A DNA stretch of 64,000 nucleotides. Origin: Streptomyces sp. DT2A-34. GTDB lineage: Bacteria > Actinomycetota > Actinomycetes > Streptomycetales > Streptomycetaceae. A program made the position numbers and the translations under genes. The stretch is taken from NCBI RefSeq assembly GCF_030499515.1, contig NZ_JASTWJ010000001.1, positions 62,001 to 126,000 of the forward strand, in the 5' to 3' direction. Of this stretch, positions 17,214-25,575 are shown piece after piece (position 1 is the first letter of the stretch; every line of letters begins with the position of its first letter). The notes beneath the pieces are model-generated. The model saw only the letters and a list, made by a program, of their open reading frames with translations. It had not been told where the DNA came from and ran no database searches.

Positions 17214-17435
17214 TTATCCCTGGGCGGCAGCGTCGTTTATGAACCAGCCCTGAGGGGCATTACCCTGGGTCTGCTGGCACTGCCACAGCGCCGCGTCGGC
17301 CCGCTGGCTCAGCGCCGCCTCACACTCGGCCTTGGTGCTGTAGTAGGTCGCGGCTTGAGCAGAACCAGCGGTCGCGAGGCCGGCGCCGGCGGCTACCGCG
17401 ACACCTGCGGCGAAAAGCGCGAGCTTCTTACGCAT
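17214..17435 (-). CDS. 73-aa small secreted protein
   Basis: A compact exported protein. The signal peptide (MRKKLALFAAGVAVAAGAGL, cleavage after AQA at about residue 28) leads to a mature peptide of about 45 residues with two cysteines (KAECEAAL and LWQCQQTQ), likely one disulfide. The ATG is preceded by AAAGGGG with an AT-rich upstream region unusual for this genome, which may carry a strong promoter. It is enclosed in the 2.47-kb mobile element and may be its cargo. Function unknown. Confidence 0.7.
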   Translation of the reverse strand: MRKKLALFAAGVAVAAGAGLATAGSAQAATYYSTKAECEAALSQRADAALWQCQQTQGNAPQGWFINDAAAQG

Positions 17436-17582
17436 TAAATTTTCCCCTTTTGCGAATAATTGACTAATTTATAGAGGCATTTTTGATACAACGGAAACCT
17501 AATCGAATATCCCGTCGCGTTCAGATTACATGACGTTTAGCAAGTACCAAACATCGATCTTGTGAAGATTCCGAAAACGATC

Positions 17583-17670
17583 GGTGAGTTTCTGTTCGCC
17601 GAGTCACCGTCGTTTCGGCCAGCTTGAGCCGGTCGGCGAGTTCCGAATTGCTGAGTCCGTCGGCCAGATG
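17583..17670 (-). pseudogene. helix-turn-helix remnant (LuxR-like)
   Basis: On the minus strand LADGLSNSELADRLKLAETT followed by VTRRTE resembles the recognition-helix region of LuxR/NarL-type regulators. There is no receiver domain and no start site; only this helix pair survives. Confidence 0.35.
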
Positions 17671-17867
17671 CAGCGGTTTGGTCTTGCTCCGGTATCCAGG
17701 TTGGCAAGCGGTGCGCGCAAGCGGTCACCCATGCCTATGTCTCGTAACACAATCATGATCGGTGCTTCTTGGGCCGCCTCCAGCCAGGGCGTTTGCAAAG
17801 TCCCGATGATCTGATGAGTGTGCGGGTCACGGCAGTAGGACGATGCCGGACGGATGCGCGACCGCAT

Positions 17868-17930
17868 ACATCGAAGCTCCGTTGTGAGGTGACCTTGCCG
17901 AGTCCCCTTCGCACAACGGAGCTTCGATGT
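17868..17930 (+). promoter_or_regulatory. 19-bp perfect hairpin masking RBS and ATG
   Basis: ACATCGAAGCTCCGTTGTG (17868-17886) pairs perfectly with CACAACGGAGCTTCGATGT (17912-17930) across 25 bases. The right arm contains GGAG, a 5-base spacer and the ATG (17927) of the ISAs1 fragment. Transcripts from outside would bury both in the stem, a known way for IS elements to avoid expression from host promoters; here that role is inferred. Confidence 0.7.
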
Positions 17931-18268
17931 GCCGTCAGTCTGCCACCGTCTGTCTGGTCAAATCGCCTACCCGTCAGCACCGCGCGAACGGTGTCGGCGC
18001 GGGAAGGCGTCAGCCCTTCGTAGCAGTGCTGCTGATCGCCTGCTCCGCCGTAGTGACCGGGGCGAGGAGCTTCGTGGCGATCGGCAAGTGGGCGGCCGAC
18101 GCGCCGCAGGATGTCCTGGCCCGGCTCGGCGCCCGCACCGCAACCGCCCTGGCCGTGCGGATCCCGCACAGCGGCGCGACGATCCGCCACGTCATCAAGG
18201 ACACCTGCCCCTGCGGCCTGGCCGGCCTCCTGGAACACGACCCGGCCGGAACCGACACCCTGGCCCTG
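17927..18268 (+). pseudogene. ISAs1-family transposase, N-terminal fragment
   Basis: From ATG 17927 the frame reads FVAVLLIACSAVVTGARSFV, IGKWAADAPQDVLARLGART and HDPAGTDTL, the N-terminal associated domain of ISAs1-family transposases. At about 18268, where family members continue into the catalytic domain, the sequence switches to the tail of a recombinase on the other strand. The DDE domain is lost. Confidence 0.7.
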
Positions 18269-18269
18269 C

Positions 18270-19230
18270 TGGTGAGGATTTCGCCGGGAGTGGCTGTGCC
18301 GGGTCCGGCGACCCAGACGTGCTGGAGGACGTTGTCCAGGTCCGACTGGGTCAGGTGGACGTAGTGCTCGGCCATGCGGTCGGAGACCTGACCGAGGTAG
18401 CGGCGGATGTGGGTCAGGGTCGCGCCGTGCCGTAGCAGCCGGGTGGCCAGCGTGTGCCGGGCCTGGTGGGCGACGTAGTGACCGCCGAGGTCAAGCTCGG
18501 CGATCCAGGAGCGGAAGCCGGTGTGGAACCAGGTGTAGGACAAAGCGCGGCGGCCGTCGGGGTTGAGGATGTGGGTGGGGAAGAGGGCCAGGTGAGCGCG
18601 CTCGGCGGGAGTGGGCGGGCGGCCGGCGTGGTGGTCGGCGTAGTGGGCCAGGGTCTTTTGGCGGCGTTCTTCGAGCCGGTTAAGGAGATGGTCGGGGATG
18701 CGGACGGCCGCGTTCAGGTTGCCGACCTTGGTCTGGTCGTGCCAGAGCAGGGGCAGCCCGCCGTAACGGCCGATGCAGTCCAAGCGGAGCGACGTGCCGA
18801 GCTTCTTGCCGAGGTCCTCGTTCCCGCCGAGGGCGGACTGATGCAGGTAGAAGCCCTTCAGACATGCCGCGGCGGTCGAAGCGCGGAGTGGCCGTATGGG
18901 CGCTTGCCGACCCGCCACGGCTCGCCGAGCAGCATGCGGACCTCTGCGCCCAGCAGGCCCATGTACCGTTCCAGGTCCCGCAGTTGGACCTCGGCGAAGG
19001 TCAGGCACTCTCGCTCCAGCCACCGCAGATGGTCCACCAGCAGATACGCGTACGTCCTCTGCGTTCCCGAACCATCATGGAGACGCAGGAACCGATCCGC
19101 CTCCGCATGGACCGTCCCCTCGGGCCACACGATCGTCCACGACCGCCGCCCGTCCTTCCGCTCGATCTGCTGCACCCTCAAGTCCCCGACCACCAGGTGC
19201 CGAACCACTCGTCCTCCGTACCGACTCCAG
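18270..19230 (-). pseudogene. tyrosine recombinase/integrase, internally broken
   Basis: The N-terminal part (TVHAEADRFLRLHDGSGTQR, YLLVDHLRWLERECLTFAEV) is the SAM-like core-binding domain. At about 18880 the reading jumps frame and a stretch is missing. The catalytic domain then follows: RYGGLPLLWHDQTKVGNLNA, the HQARHT box, YLGQVSDRMAEHYVHL with the nucleophilic Tyr. The layout resembles the large recombinases of Tn554-like elements. Its C-terminus meets the ISAs1 fragment. Probably the former mobility gene of the surrounding element. Confidence 0.65.
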
Positions 19231-19334
19231 AACATGACAGACGCCCCGGACAAGGTCGGTAAAACAAGCCCAGAACGTGCTGGTTCACAGTCCCAGACGG
19301 ACATCGCGGGCAGAACTACCTGCGGTCGGTAAAC

Positions 19335-19427
19335 TCGACGATGACCGGCGAGCCGTTCTCGTCCAGCCCGAGCGAGCCGATCCGGCCTCCGTGGAGGCGC
19401 CTCGGCCCTCCGTGGAGGCGCCTCGAC
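19335..19427 (-). pseudogene. nuclease-like protein, upstream half
   Basis: The minus-strand frame reads RIGSLGLDENGSPVIVE up to the insertion point. It is the continuation of the fragment at 16690-16861. Before it lies a 21-bp tandem duplication (19386-19406 and 19407-19427) giving RRLHGGP-RRLHGGR. No start codon or N-terminal domain can be placed further upstream. Confidence 0.6.
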
Positions 19428-19812
19428 GAGGCCCTGCGCATCTGCCTCGACCTCAGCGAGACGCGGCGCGACCTCGTCCATTCTCGTGGCGCCACAAAAT
19501 CCGCGCCAACGGCCCGTTCCTGAGTGCCAGCGCTGGTTGAGCCGGATGTGTGGGGTGATGCGGTGTCGTCGGCAGGCCACCCACCCGCCAAGACGGTGCC
19601 CGAACTGGTCGCCACCGCTCCTTCACAGGTGTTCACCTGGACGTCACGAAGGTCGCTGCGCCGGCCAAGGGGCGCCCTGCCCAGTCGACTTGTGGACAGC
19701 ATGCCTCCGGCGCTCCCCCGCAGCCCGGCAGCCCGGCGGACATCGTCCTCCGGCCGACTGCGCGGCGACCGCGGCTGCGGAAGCCGCGCCTGTGCGGACG
19801 GCAGCACTCACG
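19428..19812. other. no supported gene
   Basis: The stretch between the nuclease remnant and the IspH-like gene has open frames but no recognisable protein. It may contain the degraded N-terminal part of the nuclease gene. Confidence 0.35.
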
Positions 19813-20946
19813 TCACGGATGGTCCGCCAGGACTGCGGGAGGTGCGGACAGGGTGGAGGAACACGACTGTCGCCGGACGTGGCTCGTCGGCCCCAGTCCG
19901 TCGAGGGCTCGGCCGACCGCCCGGCAGTCCAGTCCGTCGGTTGTCGCGTCCAGCACCGTGATCGTCGCGGCGTCCACGTCATCGGGCCTCAGGCGCTCCA
20001 GCGACGTGACCTCGCGAAGGCGTACCCGTGCCCGGGCCGCCAGTACGGCAGCTGCCCTCGCCGCGGGGCTGGTTCCCCGGCCGGTGACGAGGAGTACGTC
20101 GGACTGGGCCAGCGCCGAGCCGATGGCCGTATGCAGATCATCCATGGTGTAGCACCACTCCTGTGGGTGCTGGCCCCGCAATCGCGGAAAGCGCCGACGC
20201 AGCACTGCGAGGACCGCCACCGCATCGGACACGACGGCACCCGGGGTGACGACGAACGCGAGGCGGTCCGGGTCGGCGACCGTCAGACTCTCGGCCTGCT
20301 GCGGCGTCGCCACCCGCACGCCGTCTGCGTGGAAGGCCGGGTCCTGTCCTGGTTCCGCCCCGTCGGCCGGTGCGCCCACGACGATCACCTCGTCTCCCCG
20401 ACCCAGGAACTTCCGCAGGGAGCGCGCCGCGCTCCGGGCCGCGGGACACGCCACGCCGGTGGGACATCCGCAGACCTGCCAGGGGCCGCGGGCGCTGTCG
20501 GATGCCTGCGGCGGTACCGAAGTACTCGGCCCCTGAGCGGCCTCCTCTTCCCGCCGGGCTGCCTCTGTGACCACGTAGAGTACGCGGCGCGTGCGCAGCA
20601 CCGCGCTCCATGATTCGATCTGACGACGTGCGAAGGCGGTCGCGGCGGTGTCCTGGGCACAGGCGGCGAGAGCGAGACCGCAATGTCCGCCGTCGGGCTT
20701 TGCGTAGGAGACGGCGAAGACGGTTGACCGGGGTGTGGTGGCGCCGTCCCCGAGGTCCGCCCGGCCTAAGGCGCGGGTCTCGGCGGTGAATCCGGCTTCC
20801 TGGGCATGTGCGGTGAGCAGGTGGTGGGCCGGGCAGTCGACGGGGCCACGGGTGGGGTGTGTCCACGATTCGGCCACGGCGAGTGTGCCGGGGGTGACGT
20901 GGACGGTGGCGGAGTGGAGTACCTCTGAGAGCACGCTTCGGTTCAT
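19813..20946 (-). CDS. divergent IspH/LytB-like protein
   Basis: A 377-aa protein whose C-terminal two thirds follow the LytB/IspH trefoil: CGCPTGVACPAARSAARSLR corresponds to the second cluster-cysteine segment, LRKFLGRGDEVIVVGAP to the following strand, and EWCYTMDDLHTAI (Cys265) to the third cysteine segment, then LAQSDVLLVTGRGTSPAAR where authentic IspH has SxN. The first cysteine segment cannot be placed with confidence and the catalytic Glu region is altered. It may therefore not reduce HMBPP. It sits on the minus strand beside the XRE-TPR regulator, next to a fatty-acyl assembly line. A reductive step on a non-isoprenoid substrate is a guess. Confidence 0.6.
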   Translation of the reverse strand: MNRSVLSEVLHSATVHVTPGTLAVAESWTHPTRGPVDCPAHHLLTAHAQEAGFTAETRALGRADLGDGATTPRSTVFAVSYAKPDGGHCGLALAACAQDTAATAFARRQIESWSAVLRTRRVLYVVTEAARREEEAAQGPSTSVPPQASDSARGPWQVCGCPTGVACPAARSAARSLRKFLGRGDEVIVVGAPADGAEPGQDPAFHADGVRVATPQQAESLTVADPDRLAFVVTPGAVVSDAVAVLAVLRRRFPRLRGQHPQEWCYTMDDLHTAIGSALAQSDVLLVTGRGTSPAARAAAVLAARARVRLREVTSLERLRPDDVDAATITVLDATTDGLDCRAVGRALDGLGPTSHVRRQSCSSTLSAPPAVLADHP

Positions 20947-21127
20947 CGATCCTGAACTCGGGTGAAGGAGCGGAGGGGTGGACGACCGCCATTCAACCGA
21001 TGCGTTTGATTCATTTTGTGCCCCTTCTCCGCCATGTTCGGATTCTCACCCCGACGGGCGAGCGGTCTCCCCTCGCGTCGTGGGTACTTCGCCTGCCGGG
21101 TAGCGGAAGCGCTCAGCCTGTGGCGGC

Positions 21128-22507
21128 TCACACGGTTGCCGATGGCCGCCTTCTCACCTCGTGTGCCCGCCGGATCAGTGCTGCCGCGGCCGGGGTGGCC
21201 GCGTGCGGGCGAAGCCTGGCAGCCAGCGCGCGCAGCCGCTCGTCGGCGCGGTCACTGTGTATCTGCGGATAGAGCTCTAGGAACCCGTGCCAGGTCACGC
21301 ATGCCTGCTCGAGGTGACCGGCCGTCAACTGCGCCTCCGCCAGTTCCGCCAGGCCGAGAGCACGGGACCGGTGCTCACCCGCGGGCCTCAGCCGCAGCGA
21401 GACGCCGAGTGCGCCGACGACCGCACGGTGGTCGCCACGGCTTTTGGCCACGGCCGCGTGCTGGAGGGCGAGGGACCCCGGGTGGAAGGCTCCGACCGGA
21501 GAGGTTCCGCTCGACGAGCGTTCCAGGCAGCGTTCGGCCGCCGCGAGGGAACGGGTGTGGCCGGTGTCGCCGTGGCCCGCCTGAGCGACGCCCAACTGGC
21601 CGAGAAGGAAGGCCTGTTGATGGGGTGGGGTGTGCCGCAGGCCGACGGTCACGGCCTGCTCCGCGAGGCGGTGGGCCTCGGGGAAGTGCCGCAGGGCGTG
21701 GGCCTGGACGCTCAGGCCCCGCAGCCCGAGCGCGTATCCCACCCGGTCTCCGGCTTCACGGGCGAGTTCGATACTCGCGAGGTAGAAGTGCTGTGCTTCG
21801 GCATGGCGGTTCATGTCGAAGTGGGCGAACGCGCACAGGTAGGTGAGCTGTGCGGCCACGGTGAACAGGTCGCGCCGGACCGCCGGTTTCATGTCGCCTC
21901 GCAACCAGGGGAGCAACGTGGCGGACAGGTACTGGCGCAGCGGCCGGAGTATCGATCCGGCTCCGAAGGCGGCGTCACTGCACGAGAACACGGCGAGGAG
22001 CTCCCGGGCGGATTCCACCTGAGCCCGGGTGGCCGATGCCGGTGAACGGAGCGTGGGGTCCGGGGTCCCACCCGCGGGCACCCGCCCGGGGGGTATCGCC
22101 AGCGCCGCGAGCGAGTAGGCGCCGGCCATGGCGATGCCGCACCGGCCGGTGGTGTGCAGCAGGTGGTCGAGGCGGTCCACACCGCTCCCTTCGGACACGG
22201 GCGCTCCGGGCGTGAGGCCCGCGTCTACGCCGTCGATCAGCCCAGTGTCCTGCGTCCGGACGGATCTGCCGAGGCGCCGGGAGAGGGCTTCTGCGACGAG
22301 GGAGGGCACGGGAAGGCGGGGCCTGCTGCCGGCCAGCCAGTGCGCCACCGTGGTGCGGTCGTAACGCAGCACGGTTCCCTGCGCGAGGCTGAGGGCGTTG
22401 ACCTCGCGCGCCAGTTGGGCCCCGCTCCACCCGGCCTCGGCCAGGAGGGCACGCAGTGCCTGATTCGGTGTACGGGGAGATCGCACACTCCTCCTCCTGT
22501 CCCCCAC
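21128..22507 (-). CDS. XRE-like HTH regulator with TPR domain
   Basis: A 459-aa NsdA-like regulator. The N-terminus holds a helix-turn-helix: LRALLAEAGWSGAQLAREVN, YDRTTVAHWLAGSRPRLP. The long C-terminal part is helical with TPR-like units (AEAQHFYLASIELAREAGDR, LRHFPEAHRLAEQAVTVGLR, LGLAELAEAQLTAGHLEQAC). Such proteins in Streptomyces regulate secondary metabolism, often pathway-specifically. It is transcribed away from the transacylase gene with a 200-bp shared upstream region, so it is the best candidate controller of the locus. GTG at 22507 is used; a GTG seven codons in (VRSPRTPNQ) is equally plausible. Confidence 0.8.
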   Translation of the reverse strand: MGDRRRSVRSPRTPNQALRALLAEAGWSGAQLAREVNALSLAQGTVLRYDRTTVAHWLAGSRPRLPVPSLVAEALSRRLGRSVRTQDTGLIDGVDAGLTPGAPVSEGSGVDRLDHLLHTTGRCGIAMAGAYSLAALAIPPGRVPAGGTPDPTLRSPASATRAQVESARELLAVFSCSDAAFGAGSILRPLRQYLSATLLPWLRGDMKPAVRRDLFTVAAQLTYLCAFAHFDMNRHAEAQHFYLASIELAREAGDRVGYALGLRGLSVQAHALRHFPEAHRLAEQAVTVGLRHTPPHQQAFLLGQLGVAQAGHGDTGHTRSLAAAERCLERSSSGTSPVGAFHPGSLALQHAAVAKSRGDHRAVVGALGVSLRLRPAGEHRSRALGLAELAEAQLTAGHLEQACVTWHGFLELYPQIHSDRADERLRALAARLRPHAATPAAAALIRRAHEVRRRPSATV

Positions 22508-22707
22508 GACCCCGGATCAGCGCGGACGTTCAACATCCGCATGGGTTCAACGCTCCTGCGCCGTGCACCTGCGCGGAAAGCGCGTGCCGGGGAGCAGACT
22601 CAGACTGAGGCGCCGTCCGTGACCGCGTGCAGTGCGCACTCGAGGCGCACCTCCCGCAGCCGTGCGCCCCCTCACACCACGATGACCTGCTCGATCGAAG
22701 GATTGGA
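22508..22707. promoter_or_regulatory. divergent intergenic region of the biosynthetic locus
   Basis: Two hundred bases separate the regulator gene (minus) from the transacylase gene (plus). Both promoters and any operator must lie here. I could not name a motif with confidence. Confidence 0.4.
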
Positions 22708-23688
22708 ATGCGCACGAGTCCGGCCAGGACCCCCAGTCACCCACTCGGCCGGGGGCGCTCGGTCCATCTGTTCCCGGGGCAAGGAGACTTCTCCGTCACC
22801 TCGTTGGTAAGAGCTTTCCACGCGGGCGGGGTCATACAGCCGGCCATCCAGCAGGTCTTCGAGCAGGTCGACCAGGTCGCCGTCGAGCGCGGGCTGCCAC
22901 CGCTCGGTCCCTGGCTGCTGGGTCCACAGCCGCCCAACGGACGCGACCTGGCGCACGCCGCCGCGGGCACGTCGCAACTCGCCTTGTTCGGCGCGTCGTT
23001 GGCGGTGCACGAAGCGCTGTGCCACCGCTATGGGATGCCGTCGGCCGCTGTGGCGGTGAGCTTCGGTGAGATCGCCGCACTGACCGCGGCCGGGGTGTTC
23101 ACGGTCGGCGACGGCGCACGCGCGGCCCATGACCTCGCGCTCGTCCTGTCTTCTTGTCCCGGCGGACTGACGCTGCTCACCTGCTCGGAGCAGGCCGCGC
23201 GCGGCCTGCTGGAACACGCGGGGGCCCGGGACGCGGTGGTAGCCGTGGTCAACGACGACCGGTCCGTGGTGGTCGCCGGTCCGCCGGCGGCGCTGGCCCA
23301 CGTCGAGAAGGCGGCAGCGGACAGGGGCCTGGCCGCCGTACGGTTGCGCCTGCCGTTCGCCTCTCACCACCCCGCGCTCGGCTTCGCGGCTGAGGCGTTC
23401 GCCGACGCCGTGCGTGATTACCCCCGGTCCGCGGCGCGCTTCCCGGTCTACTCGGCCGTGGCCGGTCGTCCGTACGACGCGACGGACGATCTGCCCCGGC
23501 GGCTGGCCGACTGTCTGATCCGCCCCGCCATGGTGCCCGCGGTGTTGCGTCAGGCGGCCCGGCACGAGCCGGGCGTTCTCTTCGAGGCGGGTACGGGCGA
23601 GTCGCTCGCGCTGAGCGCCCGCAGGGTGCTCGCCGACAGCCCACCGGCCATCCACGCCCCGCTTGCGGAACCCGACTTTCCCTGGTGA
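22708..23688 (+). CDS. malonyl-CoA:ACP transacylase-like protein
   Basis: A 326-aa acyltransferase of the FabD/AT fold. LFPGQGDF at 21-28 forms the N-terminal loop, Ser118 in AVAVSFGEIAALTAAG is the nucleophile, and His220 in RLPFASHHPAL is the partner. In most relatives the nucleophile motif is GHSxGE; here the His before Ser is Val (VSFGE), which may affect activity or substrate choice. It likely loads malonyl or a related unit onto the ACP at 28635. The ATG at 22708 follows GAAGG. It is the first gene of a tightly spaced plus-strand run ending at 30109. Confidence 0.75.
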   Translation: MRTSPARTPSHPLGRGRSVHLFPGQGDFSVTSLVRAFHAGGVIQPAIQQVFEQVDQVAVERGLPPLGPWLLGPQPPNGRDLAHAAAGTSQLALFGASLAVHEALCHRYGMPSAAVAVSFGEIAALTAAGVFTVGDGARAAHDLALVLSSCPGGLTLLTCSEQAARGLLEHAGARDAVVAVVNDDRSVVVAGPPAALAHVEKAAADRGLAAVRLRLPFASHHPALGFAAEAFADAVRDYPRSAARFPVYSAVAGRPYDATDDLPRRLADCLIRPAMVPAVLRQAARHEPGVLFEAGTGESLALSARRVLADSPPAIHAPLAEPDFPW

Positions 23689-23718
23689 TCCCCCCACTCC
23701 CTGCTCTGGAGACCGGCG

Positions 23719-25575
23719 ATGCTCCTCGCGTCCCTGCCCACAGCCACCCACGACGAACTGCACCGACTCGTCCACGGGCCTGTCGATCCCGCCTTCCTCG
23801 CCTCCCTGCACAAGGCGCTCGCCACCGGCCCCGAACCCCAGACCGCGGCGTCCGTCGGCGACGGCGAGCGCATCCTGCGGCGGCTGCGCGTGCTGGGTGA
23901 ACTGCTGCCCCCGGCCCGCCGCCTCTTCGACGAGCCCGCGCAGCTTGCCACCGTCCACGCCTGGTCGGCGGTCGCCGATCCCTCCCTCTGTCTGGCGGCA
24001 CTCGTGCACTACCTGCTCTGCCTGGGCTCCATGGCACAGCTCTCCGGCGAAAGCGAGCCTTTGGAGACGCACATGGCGGCGTTGGAGTCGGGGCGGGCCA
24101 AGGGTGTCTACCTGATCACCGAGGTGGGCCGAGCCAACAGCCACCTCGCCCCCGGGACCCGGGCCGACTTCGACCCCGGCACAGGCGGGTTCGTGCTGCA
24201 CACTCCTGACCCGCGCGCCGCCAAGTTCGGCAGCGCCGGGACGCGCGGTGTCCCGCAGACGGCCGTGGTTCTCGCCCGGCTGTTCGTCGGGGGCACCGAC
24301 CGTGGCGTGTTCGCGTTCGTGGTCGGCCTCACCGACGGCGACGGTCTGCTGCCCGGCATCGAGATGTCCTCGCCACTCGGGCTGAGTGCCCTGCCGCTCG
24401 ACTACGTCCAGGTGCGCTTCCACCATGTCCGGGTGCCGTACGCCCACTGGCTCGGCGACGGTGCCCGTATCGGCGACGACGGAGCCTTCCACGACCCGGC
24501 GGGTTCGGCTGATCTGCGCCTGCAGCGCACCCTGCGCGTGGGGCAGGGGCTGTGGGCGACCATGCCCGCGGTCGCCGCCGCAACCTCCCGCCAGGCCGCG
24601 GTACTGGCCGTCAACTACGCACGGCAGCGCCGCACTCAGGGGCGGCTGGCGCCCGGCGCCCCGCTGCTCTCGTACCGGACCCAGCAGCGCGCCGTCCTGG
24701 GCGCACTGGCCGACGCCTTCGCCCTGACGTGCGCCGCGCACCGGGCGGCCGGCCTCTGGGCCGAGTCCGCCACGGGCCCTCAACTCCGCCCCGCCGACGC
24801 GGCGATGGGCTTCACACCCTGGACCGCCGTTCACCAGCCGCTGGCCGCGTACAAGGCGGTCGCGGTCCGTACGGCAGCCCGGGTCATCGCCGACTGCCGG
24901 CGCCGCTGCGGCTTTGCCGGACACCTGGACGTGAACCGGCTCGCCGCCTACCACGGCTTCCATCACGCGTTCGACCCGGCGGGAGGCGACAGCCAGCTCA
25001 TCTTCTACGACATCGGACGCGCCCTGGCTGAGCAGCGCTCCCCCGCCCCGGCGTCCCCAACGCCCCCGGACCCACCGCCGGTGTCCCCGCACTGGTGGGC
25101 CACGGTCGTGCGCCGTCACGAGGCCCTGCTGACCGGGCGTCTGCGGCAGTTGAGCGACCCGGGAGCCCGGGACACGGCCGACTTCGACGTATGGAACCCG
25201 CTGCTGGAGGAGGCCGGCGAGCTGGGCGGGACGCACGCCATGCGACTCGTGGCCGAGGACCTGACGCGCGTGCTCGACCGTATCCAGGACCGTACCCTGA
25301 CGGACGCCCTCACACCTCTGGCAGCCCTGCACGGCGTCATGACGGCACGCCGCTGGGCCGGCCCCCTGCTCACCCTGGGCACGCTCGGGCGCACGGACAT
25401 CGAGGCCCTGTCCGGTGCCGCCGACCGGCTGTGCGACGCGGTGCTGCCCCATCTGCCGCTGCTGACCGAGGCGTTCGCCCACCCCGAGGACCTCGTCGGC
25501 GCTCCCATGGCCGCGACGGACTGCACCGCGGCCATGGACGCCACACTGACCTGGACCCGTGGAGGGGCGGTATGA
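23719..25575 (+). CDS. acyl-CoA oxidase/dehydrogenase family
   Basis: A 618-aa flavoprotein of the acyl-CoA oxidase type. An N-terminal helical domain (DELHRLVHGPVDPAFLASLH) leads to the FAD/beta region (GVYLITEVGRANSHLAPGTR, RAAKFGSAGTRGVPQTAVVL) and to a helical C-terminal half with LRLQRTLRVGQGLWATMPAV and CRRRCGFAGHLDVNRLAAYH. Length and the C-terminal extension fit oxidases rather than dehydrogenases of about 380 aa. It probably introduces a 2,3 double bond into an acyl thioester, as Aco does in avenolide-type pathways. GGAGA lies before the ATG. Its stop overlaps the next start (ATGA). Confidence 0.75.
   Translation: MLLASLPTATHDELHRLVHGPVDPAFLASLHKALATGPEPQTAASVGDGERILRRLRVLGELLPPARRLFDEPAQLATVHAWSAVADPSLCLAALVHYLLCLGSMAQLSGESEPLETHMAALESGRAKGVYLITEVGRANSHLAPGTRADFDPGTGGFVLHTPDPRAAKFGSAGTRGVPQTAVVLARLFVGGTDRGVFAFVVGLTDGDGLLPGIEMSSPLGLSALPLDYVQVRFHHVRVPYAHWLGDGARIGDDGAFHDPAGSADLRLQRTLRVGQGLWATMPAVAAATSRQAAVLAVNYARQRRTQGRLAPGAPLLSYRTQQRAVLGALADAFALTCAAHRAAGLWAESATGPQLRPADAAMGFTPWTAVHQPLAAYKAVAVRTAARVIADCRRRCGFAGHLDVNRLAAYHGFHHAFDPAGGDSQLIFYDIGRALAEQRSPAPASPTPPDPPPVSPHWWATVVRRHEALLTGRLRQLSDPGARDTADFDVWNPLLEEAGELGGTHAMRLVAEDLTRVLDRIQDRTLTDALTPLAALHGVMTARRWAGPLLTLGTLGRTDIEALSGAADRLCDAVLPHLPLLTEAFAHPEDLVGAPMAATDCTAAMDATLTWTRGGAV

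Larger units (their letters stand above)
16862..19334. mobile_element. 2.47-kb element with TIRs and 5-bp target duplication
   Basis: The left end reads CTTACCGACCGCAGTAG and the right end, read inward, GTTTACCGACCGCAGGTAG, so the ends share TTACCGACCGCAG in inverted orientation. TCGAC flanks both sides (16857-16861 and 19335-19339). Deleting the element plus one TCGAC joins SPVI-VEYKRG of the interrupted nuclease-like gene in frame. Inside are a 152-bp MITE-like repeat, a small secreted-protein gene, an HTH remnant, an ISAs1 remnant and a broken tyrosine recombinase. The recombinase may be the element's own mobility gene; that is inference. Confidence 0.75.

Noticed and set aside
22672..25482. 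936-codon open frame on the minus strand opposite the transacylase and oxidase genes
   Set aside because: It is the GC-rich shadow of two well-supported plus-strand genes with catalytic motifs. Its sequence is Gly/Arg/Gln-rich without any domain.
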